Assembly (NCBI GenBank): GCA_914767715.1
Contig: OU612074.1
Span: forward strand, 139,501 to 203,500
Length of the DNA stretch: 64,000 nt
Source: Membranipora membranacea
Taxonomy: Eukaryota; Bryozoa; Gymnolaemata; Cheilostomatida; Membraniporidae
Reading direction: 5' to 3'
The number at the start of each line of letters is the position of its first letter. Position 1 is the stretch's first letter. The translations under genes and the position numbers were made by a program. Positions 22,736 to 37,700 of this stretch are shown here, piece after piece. The notes below the pieces were generated by a model that had not been told where the DNA came from, searched no databases, and was given only the letters and a program-made list of their open reading frames with translations.

Positions 22736-25700
22736 GCTGTTGGAAGAGCCTCTCCAGGATGTCAGCAATTGAAATTCTAAAAGATTTGTCATATCCTGTA
22801 GTGTATAAGTCTCAATTGTCAGCCTTAATCATAACTTAAGCTAACCGAGCTCAACAAATAGCATAGAAATCAGCATGATTAGCAGCATTCACATAAGCCA
22901 GCAGGACATCTCATCTAATATCAATATTATGATTTTGTTTGGTCTCTTAGACATATTATGTAAAATCTGTCTACAGCGTTTAAAATCCTGTTAATCTCAC
23001 CCCAATAATGGTTTTGACGAGAGCGTTCATTTTGATTTTCTTCTTCTTGAGTGCTATCTGAGGACCCGTGCCAACACGTCCAGATAACTTAATACCAACA
23101 TCATTTTCACACTGTAAATGTGAATACAAGACTTAATGATTCCGACAGCTGTGAATCAACTTATTACATACAGACTCCGTCATCAAACGAAAGCTTCGGT
23201 ATAAATATTGTCCATTGATGTTGTTCACATACAGATCAATGATCACACATACTGTCACATGCTGGTCACAGTTCTTGTGACAGTTCTTGTGACAGTTCTT
23301 GTGACAGTTCTTGTGACAGTTCTTGTGACAGAACAGTAGACTTTCTGCTTATCGTGGTGTAGTGGGAGACACCACTTTTACTTATGAATATTAGTTTAAA
23401 TTAAATGCTTCAATTTTAGTCCAAGTTTTTTCGCCTGCAGCCTATCAGACACTAGTCAAAGAGTTAGTGGCATTACATTGAGTATTTGATAATTTAATGC
23501 CACCAACTCGCATTGCAGCCGCCTGAGCACTTAGAGTATATATATATACTTTATTATTGCCGATCAAAGTCAATGACAAATAAAGACCATGCATAAATAA
23601 ATAAAAACAAAGCAGTCAGGTGTATTTATGAAAAATATCATTGTCTATAAATGCTGTCCTATTTATAGAACGGTGATTTCGGGCTTCCAAATATTTTACA
23701 CGGATGATTCTCTTATTCTTTAACCTTTGCAATATATCGAAAACAAAGAAGATCAAGATGTATTTTTAGCTCTTCCAGCTTTAGTAACGAACGTCTCTCT
23801 TCATACTCTTCCTCATATGGAATCATAATTCTGGTGCAGAGCTTTTGAAATTTCTCCAGTTTATCCTTATCATTTTGGGAGGTGTGTGGGAACCAGCACG
23901 GGGCTGCATATGATAAAACCGATAAAATTCTAGCTTTGTAAAATAATATCAGTGAATGAGATCTCACACCAGCTTTTCTTAGCTTTATAAGACCATGCAG
24001 AGAATTTTGTTTTGTCAATGATATGGTCTACATGGGAGTGAAACTTCAGGTGCTCGTCAAATTGTCAAGAGTGATTGATGTTATAGGTGTCAATGGTGAG
24101 TGTTTTTTGCAAAGTGAAGTTTATGGAGAGAGTTTTGTTCACATTCAACAGCAGAATTTAAAGGTAATCAGACACAGACCTGTGGGCGGGGAAGGGTTGA
24201 TACTTGAATTCCACTGTCATCATAAGGTATAGTTGTATTAGGAGAACAATAGTGAACTATGAGTAGATTTGTGTAGCCAGGGATGAAGGTAATTTTGTTT
24301 TTCCGCAGAAACATGAAGATTAAACACTCACATACCTGGGAACAGGTATGATAATTATTTGTAGCTCCACGAGTGGATAAAAGTGAAAATTAAATCATTT
24401 ATACAACATGGCCTGCATATAAGTTTCCCATACCTTTAAATTCTCCGGTGTGACTCCTGGTATTTGTAACATAACTTGAGTGATACCTTTATACCGTCGT
24501 CTGAGTAATGAGTACACGAGTACTAGAGTGGTGAGCAGTTTAGGAGTCATGTTACCATGCTGTCCGTGTATATGTAGACACATGAGCAGAGAATGGAGCA
24601 CACGCTGAGACATATTACATGTTATCACCTGTCGCTCAAACGCCTACAACAGTATATAACAGTATCAGTATGTAACAGTGTGACTGTATCATAGTGTGAC
24701 GGTGTGACAGAACAACAGTGCAATAGTGTTACTGTTCTTAAGTACAATATAGTATATAGTATAATATTTAATAGTAAACATAACAACAGTGAAGTTAGCG
24801 TAACATTATAACATTAATATTATTATCCACAATAATGGACAACAAACTCGGTTAATAATTGCGATGTAGTCAAATGATGTCGGTGGAGCGAGTCAAGCAA
24901 ATCATAAAGTGCAGCTAACTCAGAGAGGGCGCTATATAGCTGCTATTGACTGCATGTTTAACGTATCCGACAAATATAACATATACATGCAGTCTCAAAC
25001 CTATACAAGAGCCGCCTGCATAAATAACCCTAGGTATTCTGTTAATCAAGTTGGATCCAATTGGTCTGAATTTTGGTTGCTCTCATTCTACAGGTGAGCC
25101 GATGCCTGTGGCTCAAGGCAGGCGGGCGGGCAGGCAGGCAGGTAAATTGTATGATACTTGAGCCTTGTCACGCGGCTACGGCTACGTGATAAGGCTTGAT
25201 CTAGGTACTCTGCAGGACATGCTGATGTTATTAATCAGGATCAGTCCTGGCATATAATTAATTGACTAACTTACTAGCTTAGTTATCTGGGTAGAGGAGA
25301 TCTACTGCTTTTAATGCTGATAGAGTGTCGAGCCAACAGCAGACTGAAGTGAAGAAACCGAGCATACCATTCAATTCTTCCTGTTAGAATACATACACCA
25401 AGGTAAGAGGTTACAATCACGAACTTATATAAGGAGGAGCTATTGCCAATTCTGAGCCAAATAAACATCAATAAGACACATTTCGATTATCAAAGTAGAA
25501 ACACTAGGGTCAGCAAATGTGGACTTTAGTTAGTGTGCAGCTTTCCAACATTCATAAAGTCCACATTCACAAACTAACAAACTAAAATAATTCTGATTCA
25601 CATCAAGAGAGAAATTGAGTAAGAGTAATTTTAATGTCATGATGTAGGGCTCCTTCAAACAAGGTTGTTTTTTAATTCATTAAACTAAAAATGTCCGGTT

Positions 25701-28700
25701 AAAACATAACCTTTCCTAATCTTATATCAGACTGCAGCAGATTTGAGACTTTGAAATTAAGCAAACTGTCAATAACTGACCTGCTGACTCAAACAGCAGA
25801 CTGGGTCAGCAGACTGGGTTGGCAGACTGGGTCAGCAGACTGGGTATATATGTATATATAACTTACATGAGGTAGATTATATGCTAGAGGAGTAAGTTTG
25901 ATTTCGGCAGCACCTGATGCTGCCGTCGGCTGCATGCCGTTCATCTCTACATTATCACTCATATCTACATCAGTGACTGGAGCAGCTGCTGCACCTTTCT
26001 AAAATGTGATAAAAACAAGTGGAGACAATAAGCAAAGTTTATACAAATATAATGATGTATTGTCCTGTACACAGAAAAATAACTATCACAATGTTAGCCT
26101 GATCAAGTTGATGAGCTGAATTAAATTTAGTTAATATGCTGCCTTCGAATTATAGTATCTATAACAGAAAATGTCCTAGCCTACTTCATAACTTGCGGGT
26201 CCGATGGTGCAAGGAGTTATTGTACAAAAACAGCAACAACTGACAGATGGTTGAGATCAATAATTAAATTGTGTTTCAGTTCAGATATTTTCCTATTGCA
26301 CGCAGTATAGATCAGGGGCATAGATCATTACCCTTCATAAATGATGTATAGAATTAGCGTTAGTAGTACCCTCTACACATAACATCTTACATGTTCAGAC
26401 TAATATTCCCCGGCTGAGTTCAGAGTGACGAGAGTGAATCGAGTTGTGGACATTTCTAACAGTTCTCTAGTGCTTAGCCTTAGTAACTGATGTTCTACTA
26501 TCTCATTATCTGTCTTATCTTCATCGCTCTCAAACACAGCCACCCCCCCCCCCCCCCGTTCTCAAACTAAACATGTAAACTCAATCAGTTGAACCGAATG
26601 ATTACAATCTCATAATATGGTAAAGGCACTCCATTGGCACAACATGAACCTTGATTTTCAGGGTCATCCGCCACCGAATTAATGTCATTCAGAGTTCCTG
26701 AAAATTTTCATTGATGAATTAAATTTGTATACTAATAACACTATATTAGATATATTATACTGTAAATAAACTAACCCTCTGGTGTTTTGAGCGAGCTGTT
26801 GTTTGACTTGTTGCCACTTGTTATCCAGTCATGGCAGCACATCTTTGATCATAGCCAACACAAACTGGTCCTTGAGAGACGTAAGATTAGAGGAAGGGTC
26901 GTTTTTTGTCACATTCGGATTACAGCATACCGGCTTCACTATAAAGTTAATCAACGATGAAACACAAACCAGTTCACCTACAATAATAAATACACAGGAG
27001 TAAATATCATATGGCAGTTGTGTGACAGCATGACAGTGTGATTGATTGATTTGTATTCTATCACTAACTGTAAAAGTTGCGAAAAAAAGGTTGCTGGTAC
27101 ACGTCCTCTGCTAAAAAATAATGAAGTTGCCTTGCACGCAAAAATAGTATTATTAAAAAGTAGTTAAAAAGTTGTATTATTAATATAAATGCACATGTGT
27201 CTCAAAAAGCAGTGCGGTATTTAGGGTGTCTAACCCGACCTGAGGGGCATCGCTCGAGGTAGTTCTGGATAAAGTGTTCTTCATCAGTGAATATCTGCAT
27301 TACACGATTTTTTAAATGAGTTTTAACTACAGTGTCGAGATCATAATTAGGTTGTAATCCGAGCGAGGAAGCATCTTTAAATATTTTGCGCATCTCCTTC
27401 TTATCTCGTCGATAAATGGCAGGATAGAGGACTGGTAGACAATACATTATAAGTGAAACAATAAAACTTTTAAAAAGCATGCATGCTAGTGGCTTGGTAC
27501 TCAAATACAGAAAGTTTTTAATTATATACATTCTTTGATTTGCCTTACGATCAACATTTTGGATGTGGGCTTCAAATCTAAGCTTCTGGTCAATCTCAAC
27601 ACCAAGATATTTAGTGAACTCACAGAAAGAAATAACTGATCCATTAAGTAAGAGGCTAACAGGCTGACAGGTCTTTCACGTTTAGTTGAAAATAACATTT
27701 CTTTAGTTTTGCCTGCATTTAAAAGGAGGTCCAGATCTGAGCATTGATTAGCTATTCTATTTACTTCAGAAAAATAACAATCTAAATCAGAGGAATTACC
27801 TAAGAGTCCAATCAGGTTTTAAAACATGAAAGTTCTGACATCTAGATCTAATTCCATCAGTATACAATGAAAACAATAGAGGACTTAGTACAGATCCTTG
27901 TGGGGTGCCAGTGTTGGTAATGAGTGTATCTGAGAGTAAGTTATTATTAATATGGATATTGTTTGTTGCCTGCGATTACTGAGAAAGCTAATAATCCATT
28001 GTGTAATTGTGACAGCATGACAGTGTGATAGCATGACAGTGTGACAACGTGACAGTGCTCTTATGGAGACAAAATACAGTCATTAGATCAGGTTGAAGAA
28101 TTTAGAAGGGGTGGGCTGATGCAGCCAAAATACAAAACTAAATGTGAAGCATATAAGAACATGAGCTGATGTGACTTACTTTATTCCTTGATTGAAAATG
28201 AGCAAAGTAAAGAAAGTAAAACTCAACACTACGATTTCTTTTTATTGGTTATGTCTAAGAGCAATAGGGCTCACACATGTTATATTATATTCACCTGGTT
28301 AACATGGGAGGTTATGATACAGGAGATGATCTCAGCTATATTATAGCTGCAGAACTGAACAGGACTGTTACGTGAGATAAACACCAGAACCTTCTCCCTA
28401 AAACAAGAAAACAGCTCAATAGTAATATAGACATTGTGATGGGGTCTCCCGATTCTAATATGTAAGGATGACCAACCGATACCCACCTATCCAATGTTTT
28501 TACTCGGATTGGTTGCCAACACTTTGCCTACTCGCATCTCAAAAATATATTGAGGTATGAAAGTAATAAAGTATAATATATATGTTATATAATATATATG
28601 TTATATAATATATATGTTATATAATATATATTCTAACTGAGATAATCAGCAATAATAGCAAAAGAAATAATCCTTTGACAAGCAGTTTCAGCTGGTCACA

Positions 28701-31700
28701 CAGCTGCTGACACAGCTATGTGACACAGCTATGTGACACAGCTATGTGACACAGCTATGTGACACAGCTATGTGACACAGCTATGTGACACAGCTATGTG
28801 ACACAGCTATGTGACACAGCTATGTGACACAGCTTGTGACACAGCTATGTGACACAGCTATGTGACACAGCTATGTGACACAGCTATGTGACACAGCTAT
28901 GTGAATACAGGTGATATTTTGTCAGTTCACAGCGCACACGGGTGAAAAATATAAACTGAAGTAAAAATAATGATTCACTTTACAGGTAAGTAATATTTCC
29001 TGTTAATAATGGCTGAATGAGATGCAGGATAGTTAGTATATTACACTTACATGATGTCTATGGTGTCCAGTAAGTGTTTCTGTACAGCTATCATATCAGT
29101 TCTGAATATTTGTCTCTTTTCAAAGTCCTCTTTGTGTAAAGTACCTTATTACCACAGTATCCAACATGATAAGTAGATACTAACTCTGGGCTATATAATC
29201 CTAACGTAGTATTCAGGCACTCCAGTAAACCTTGATAATAAAAAGACAGATGAGCATACAAATTAATGAATGATTTCAATTATCCAAGTCTGTGCTCTTA
29301 CCTGGGTTTTTAATTATCCAAGTCTGTGCTCTTACCTGGGTTTTTAGTTATCCAAGTCTGTGCTCTTACCTGGGTTTTTAATCAAAAAATGCAATCAGTA
29401 AATACAAATATATTTATAATTATACACATCTATCTAGAGCTCTTTTTTCGTAAAATTGATGTTTTGTACGTTTAATGCACATGAGAAACTTTTTTCCAAG
29501 GTGTCTCCTTATTTGAAGAATCAAACCCCATAGCTGGTAACACCCCTCAAGAACACCCCTCAAGCACACCCCCCAAGCACACCTCTCTCATACACTCATT
29601 TATACTTACCCTAATCTCTATCGTTGTTGGAGTCGTCACACTGCGGAGAACCATCAGAAAATCTCTCAGTAACTCCTGGATCTAAAAATTATAGAATCAA
29701 GTCAAGTCTGAAATATCTATATTTAGCAAAATATTAGGAAACCTATCATAGCACTTCTATTACATTAAAAGGCTCAGATTAACAACTAAGGCCCTGAGGT
29801 AAAGGATCCTCCCAAATCTCTATTTGTCTAAGATGTGGGAATTATCGTAAGAGGAAGCAAAACACTACTACCTTCTACCTGTGTCTTCCAATGCAGGGAT
29901 ATGATGATCACGAGTGACTGGAAATATGAATATGGATTAGAAATTAAGCCTCGTAACTTAAATTCACATTTCCAACAAAACAGGCTGCTATCAGACTAAG
30001 AGCCCTAAAGTTACACCACTCAGCTGACAAAGACACTCACCTGACATCGGCGCTCATCATACACAGGCTGTGTATCAGGCTCACACCTTCAAACTGCAAA
30101 CTTCTCGGGCGACTCATAAGCTCTGAAAATGCACAAGCGTATTTGATAACGAAAACCATCATATAGATGATTAAACAAAGGTAAGAGTTATAGATAGACA
30201 ATGATTTTTGATCAACATATTTTTAGCTGAATGGTTTGTCAAAATTGTCTAACCATAGATTTACTTCAGACAAACTTACCATCAGTAGTTTAGGGTAGAG
30301 TGTAGCCAGTTTGATGAACACAGCACTGGAATGTATAGCCAGGTCTATCCTAAATATATAAATCGAATATCTTTAAGTTAAAAAGAAAATCAGTGTGTGA
30401 TACTTACAGTGGATCAACTTAAAATAGCAAGTCAGCAATTTTCAATTATGATTTCTCAAGGAAGACCTATAGTCAGCAGATCCTTTTATAAATTAAAAAT
30501 GTTATTAGCTAGCAGATTGCTGCATTATCGACATTTCCAAACACTAGACTGGGTTCTTACTATTAGTCAAATTCTCAATACAATGAGATTACCACACTAT
30601 TGTTTCTCAGTCACAACCATAAATAACTTATACCAAATAAAGGCTAAGGTTTGATGGTCCATTCTGAAACAGTCATCCGAAAATTTACATTCTAAAAAAT
30701 GTCAATTGGTCAGCCAAATTTGGGCGGCCAACACGCAAACACGTAAGGCATACAAAACACAAAAACAAACACACAAACAATCAATCACATTGAGGAACAT
30801 GCACATACCTTTTTGAGTAGATTTCCGAGTACAGATTTCTTCACATGAGGTAAAACAGGAAACAGAGCTGCTATACAGGAGAGGATTAGAGCGAGAACCT
30901 GAGGCTCCTGTCAAGTATGTCAATAATAGATACATACAAGAGACATGTAAAAATAGTATTAACGAACACAGGCAGCTTTTTAGAGTGAGGAAGGGGAGAT
31001 TTTTAATTAGAATTATCATTGCCACTTCGCTCAAACATATAGCTCATTTGGTCCTTCAGTTAGACAAACTCGTTCCCAAATTGTTGACTCAGAATGTACA
31101 GTTTCATCGATGAGTGAGCGATTTTGGAACAAGACCCGTTGCAGGTCTCGCTCACTCAGTGAGTGAACAATCAGATTGAGACTTTTATAAATAGTCAACA
31201 TGTGAAATAAAAGAAGACTTGAAGACTCAGACATTCCATAGGTTAGTATCAGCTGTTATCTTAGATCTGTCATATATTTGAAATTAAGTCTAACCTGTAC
31301 AGTAGTATCGAGCAGTGATTGAAATATCTGGATAGCTGTTAAATCTGCTATTGGAGGAGAATTCTTCAGACAGGCGTGCACAAAGTTTTTAGTAGCATCC
31401 AGTCGTATGAAAAATTCTGACTTCAAATCACATGGTGACTGGATGGGACCTGCAAAATAATAAACAAGTGAAACAGCATGTCTTAATCGCACACAGAAAG
31501 TGTATTTACTTAAAATAGTGTGTATGACTGTATATGACATGTTTCCTGGCCTCGTAGGTTATACACACATGTTGTTAGTCATTCACCTGCGTGACAACTT
31601 GAGAATTTTGGGATGGCAAGCAGATTGTGGCATGAGATTAGGAGAATTGGAAGTTTGACCTTCAAATAAACCACATAAAACAACTTTTTTTACTCATACA

Positions 31701-34700
31701 TGTAATGTAGCTTCAGTTACTAATGTCAGAGTCATCTTACGTTGACCAGCTTCACATCTTTTTCAAGGTCTAACCGATCAATTAGGCTGCTGATGCTGCT
31801 TGTGCTTGTTGTTGGTAAAGATCAGACTTTCAGTGGCACCATGGACACATAACTCTATTGAATTATTAAGACAGACTCAAACGGGGGAGCAACGCTAAAT
31901 CTTAGCTCCCCATATCAATCCAGGCCCTTTGGCTGGCAGCAAGCCACCATAAATGAGCTTATTCAATCTTCTGGTTGATAATAATCTAGTTACCGGAGTA
32001 GAGATGTTGAGCTGTAGTATGCATATCTGTTATCTACTTACCGGAGTAGAGTTGTTGAGCTGTAGTATGGATATCTGTTATCTACTTACCGGAGTAGAGG
32101 TGTTGAGCTGTAGTAGAGTTGTTGAGCTGTAGTAGAGTTGTTGAGCTGTAGAAGAGTTGTTGAGCTGTAGTAGAGTTGTTGAGCTGTAGTAGAGTTGTTG
32201 AGCTGTAGTAGAGTTGTTGAGCTGTAGTAGAGTAGAGTTGTTGAGCTGTAGTAGAGTAGAGTTGTTGAGCTGTAGTAGAGTAGAGTTGTTGAGCTGTAGT
32301 AGAGTAGAGTTGTTGAGCTGTAGTAGAGTTGTTGAGCTGTAGTAGAGTAGAGGTGTTGAGCTGTAGTAGAGGTGTTGAGCTGTAGTAGAGGTGTTGAGCT
32401 GTAGTAGAGTAGAGTTGTTGAGCTGTAGTAGAGTAGAGTTGTTGCGCTGTAGTAGAGTTGTTGCGCTGTAGTAGAGTTGTTGAGCTGTAGTATGCATATC
32501 TGCTATGTGTTTGAGACACATAATAAGTAGCTCTTGGTGCTTCAAAGTCTTTAGCTCATCAATAATATTGAGAATGTTACTGTCCATTTCTAAAAAGAAC
32601 AAAGTTAGCCGGTAAGTTGATTGATTGAATGCATCAGATCATTTTGTGCCTACTGCTGATTCATTAACTGCATCGACAATATCTACAAAGACCATATTAT
32701 GTGAATAATGTGGCTTTGTGTTCTTCTGAAATTTCCAACATACATTATTATTTCCCCCAACTTATGCCGTTGTATCTTTGGCACTTCATGTAAAACATCA
32801 GACCAGGATGATATTGTCTGCCAAAGAAAAAGTAATAAGAGGTAAAAGTCTTAACAGATATCGACAACAGCACAAGAGACAACGTGATCAGAAAAGATAT
32901 AAATCCATCTTTGGATTAATGTGCATGATTATTTACTATAGAAGCCAATGAGCAAGTCGGACTCATCGACATAATCCAGACATTCTGGATTTGTCGGATC
33001 AGAAGGAGCTCCAATCTAAAATATAAGATATATGACTGTCACAGCAAACGAGGCAGGCTATAATGGAAATTCTGGTAAAGCTCGGCACCACTGAGCCTTA
33101 ACAGATAGGGGCCGCTGGGTTCTCTAATCGATTGATTCTATTCAAAATTTTACACTGATGTCATGAATATCGACAAAGATATGTCACAGTCTTACAAAAG
33201 GATACGATTGTTCTGATTTCTATGATTCATTCCGATCCAATTTCAATAGAATGTTATGGGAGACGTATCACGGTTTATTTATGGATCTGTAGACAACATC
33301 TCAGGAGGGGAACTTTATAATCAGACTATAGTATTACCGCGTGTATTTTAGTGTATAGTATGTTGCATAGTTCCATCATGACATCGAGTAAGAATGGATT
33401 CTTCTTAATAGCTCTCACTAAAACGGCTAGAAATTCTGTACACGACGTTGCTATAAATAAGCTGCTGTGAGAAGTGAGAGTGAGTAAGAGCTTAAAGTAT
33501 TGTGGGAATGTCTCCGGTAAACTGTAAGTGGCTCGATCTTTGGTCTGAAAACATAAATTACTGTACAGATTGACTGTCAAGAGACGTAAGCTAACAAGGA
33601 CATCAGGTAACTGCTCTGTCCTGATATGACTCCTACCTACTTAACAGAAATCAGTGATGATAAAAATAATAAATACACCAAATTAAGAGATAAATAATTG
33701 GAGTTGCCTTCTCCTCAACATTAATTGGACAACTCTAACAAACCAGGCTTACTCAATTACTTTTCTCCCCAAAAGTACATTTTAAACTATTTGGTTTTGC
33801 CAATTGTTTGCCCTTAATTATGCTATCACTGTTCATTATTCACCATCACAACGCAATCATAGAGTTTTTTTGGTAGGGAGATGCTAGCAGAAAGCTGTTA
33901 GATTTTAACTTGGACTTACCATCAGATAAACGAGTTGTTCCCCCACACTTATAGTTAGCTGACAGAGACGTTTCAGGAGCACATACTGATTGATATTACT
34001 GATGGCTGATTGCATAGTAGCTCTGAAAATAGATGTGAGATAAATTACTATCAATAGTGAAGGTATATCACCTGACAACCAATGAGGTTAGAAATGGTAT
34101 ATCTAAGATTTTATGATGAGCAACAGATATTTGTGGGGTTGTTTAAATTTGACAATTTCAGCAATAAAGGTACATAAGCATCATTACTGGTAAGCAGCAG
34201 AGGGGATATTTACTTAAAAATTGAAATAAAATGTTTATATGGGCTAGCTAGATTGTCATCAACACTCCATGTGGGTAAGAGAGCCATTAGTGCAGGATAT
34301 CCATCCCTTGTTAATTCTCTGAATTCCATTCCAATACCTATTTTATTGGTTTTTATTTGACACGTATCTATGTTATATATTTCAGTGATGACTTACTAAC
34401 TGATAAAAGTATTTTGTGTATCAATTTTCTAGTAAATATTACTGTTCATAATCTTTATGCCTGCTTTTTAATTAATTTTTGCCTCGTATTTTTAAATCTG
34501 CAAATTCATGCATGGATGTTTATTTGTTCCAGGATAGAAGTCCCTGACTCAATGTGCTCCAGAATAAAAATGGAAAAATATATATATATCCATGGCTCAT
34601 AGATGTATTATCTGATCTATACCAGGACTTACTGAGTAGCTTGAGTTATTGTATATAAATGCTTCTTGATAGTGGAGTGTTAGGACAGGTGTCAGAGATT

Positions 34701-37700
34701 CAGGATTATCATGTCTGTTTGTGATGACAAGTAGACACTCAACACATGACATCTGTATACAGGACTGTCTGTCAGATTACCCAGAAGTATCTGTAATAAT
34801 GTAAGACAGAGAAATGAAGAGCAGGTGCCCAAAATAAATATTCAGAAATCATTTTAAATGTATAACGGTGATATTTCAACAGTAGAAAGCAATAATGTGT
34901 GGATATCAGTGGCAATATGGAGCAGAAATTATGGCTGTAATCGGGGAAAGCTCTCAAAAGGCTGAACGAGCGAGAGACAACAAGTATAATAAAGTTAAAG
35001 TTTGTGACAGTTAGATCTACCTCTAGTTAGATCTAACTGCATCATGCTGGCCTGGCTGTATTCCCACCTGCATGAGAGATCTAACTGCATCATGCTGGCC
35101 TGGCTGTATTCCCACCTGCATGAGAGATCTAACTGCATCATGCTGGCCTGGCTGTATTCCCACCTGCATGAGAGATCTAACTGCATCATGCTGGCCTGGC
35201 TGTATTCCCACCTGCATGAGAGATCTAACTGCATCATGCTGGCCTGGCTGTATTCCCACCTGCATGAGAAGATTATCATCAGCTGATATGAGGGAGACAT
35301 CACACCACCCGACGTATCCCATCATAGTATTCAGTGTGATCACTATAAGCCTGTGTAAAACATCCCTCTGTGTAGGGTCCTCAGTCTATTAAACAGAGCA
35401 AGTCAATCTATTGTTGGAAATTAAGTGTGAAACTCCGATCATGTCATTATCAGGTTTATAAGGTATGCAGGATGATCAGAAGATAGGGTAATCTACTACA
35501 TCATAACACAGTCAGCAAAAGTTTATTTTCATTTGAATTGATTATGAGAGTTGAGTAAGCAAATGAATTTTTTTTCAGTCAGGTTCCAACTAATCAAAAA
35601 AAGCTATCAACAAGATGGTCTTCTGAGATCAATGAGTTCATTAATAGAAGATACACTAAATATGGAGAATTGTTTTCTCGATATTTCAGTAATACATATC
35701 CCAAGCATGTTATAATTGTGGTATATATAAAAATATTAGTTGATTCACATCTTTGGTTTTTTTCGTCACAACAGGGAATTGAACTTGGGCCACCTGCGCT
35801 GTGAGCACCAGCCACCCAAGCCGCTGAAGCTTAGTGATTTTCATTGATGTATGTTGGAGATATATGGGTAAAGTAGGCTGTTTTTTAATTTTTAATTAAT
35901 TTCAAGCTATCATGGTATAAATCAGACAAAAAAATATAAATAGCACACCCTCATCTGGTTTTACTACACGTATGTGGTAGAACACAGGACTGTGATTCAG
36001 CCGTTTTTCTATTTTTTTCAAAAACACTTTTTGATAAAGTGATATGAGGCACTGGACTGGGTTTTGTATGCACATGCGTTTATCATAAACACAAAACTGA
36101 AGTTTTGTGGATAATGACGGCCAAAAGTCTATTAATGTTGGTATGTTCACCTATCATAGAACACAATAATGACTCACATTTTTCCTTTTCAGTATAAGTT
36201 CTTGTAAACTCTTCGCTTGAAATGATAGTACAGTGTTGAGTGATTCAGTGAGAGCAGCTAGTTTTCTTCTCTGAGCGTGTTCTATAGTATCTTCAGCTAA
36301 CCTCAGTAACACCCTCATCACTACGTCTGTCTTACGATACTACAATATCAGACAGCTCTCTATGAATTATTACATAGTAAATAGACAGTTTTCTGAGCTC
36401 TGATTTAGGCCTCAATTCTATACGGCGTAGGTTAAAAGTACCAAACTGGAGAGAGGACAACTCCGAATTAAGGCCTAAATCAGAGCTCAGAAAACTGTCT
36501 ATATGTCACAATGAGTTATACTGTGCTGACATGAGGCTATACAGCTAGCTTCTTTTAAGCAGTCTGATTTCACAACACGAGCTCATTATTCATTCACTTT
36601 ACTATATTAACTGACAGGTATCTGAATGCAGATTGTCAATTTTATGGAAACAATAGCATAAGCTGGTTACGAAACACACGATACTAGTGATGCACTGCTG
36701 AAGTACATAGAATAGTGATTGTAGTCATCTACTGTTTTCTGCATACATGCAACACAATGAACTTAATATAATCAGGGAGGGTGGGAGATATAATGCACAT
36801 ACATCAGGCGTTGTACCGAGTTGTCCCATCTCGTCGATAAATGAGGGCCAGTTTTGTGGCCATACTCTCTTGACTATCTCCACAACACATTTAGCTTTGG
36901 AGTCCCCAATACATGTAGGTTCATCTCGGCATAGCTACAAAACAGCGACAACATGCCCATTATATATGGTTGTTGCATTTCTCTGTTGGTTGCGCAACGC
37001 GTTAACATTTTAAATCTGGAAATTTTGTTCATTTTCATAGACCAAATATCATCAAATCACAGGAATAAAAATCACAGACTCTATAATTAATATTTTATTT
37101 TCACATACCGGTACCTCAATGTCTTCTTATAGTCTACACAGACATACAATTTATAATTTTGTAACACTAAGTTCATTATCAGGGTTATGATGAAAAAATA
37201 TCAACTTATCCAAACAGATACTCACCTTATGTTTTATATCCATACACACATTGGTAAGCTGCTGCTTATCGTGCACAGCTAAATTGTTCCACTGATATCT
37301 GTGTGGTAAATAATACAGTAAAATGTACATTTTTAAATGACGCACTGAGTTTAAAATACAATGATTTTGTCAGGATTTGCATACTGCCTGAACATTCATA
37401 TTAACACTATCATATGGTCAACACTATAGAGCCGATGTTGAATATCATTTATGGTTTAATATTCAGTATTGAATTTCTACATCAGGGTTTCAATGATGTG
37501 TATTTAAATGTTTTTAAAATTTAACGTTATCACACATCTTTAGCCCTGAATATGGTGCACGTGTGATGAAATTATGCAGTTTATAAAGTACAGTTACTTA
37601 CTTGATGATGTGTTCTATCATAGACAATGCATAGTGCCTGACATTGTGAGATTCCTCAGGGCTGATCAATACCAGTATGACCGGAATGTTCTCAGCACAT

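Noticed and set aside
26776-26977. TGA at 26829 in exportin-5 read as selenocysteine or recoded Trp
   Set aside because: No SECIS element was looked for successfully, exportins are not selenoproteins, and other isolated stops in the window point to error or decay.
35044-35392. Plus-strand repeat frames over the 48-bp array
   Set aside because: Antisense shadows of the exportin-5 exon-end repeat.
36747-37013. Plus-strand frames opposite exportin-5 exons
   Set aside because: Antisense shadows; the minus strand has the conserved exon and splice sites.
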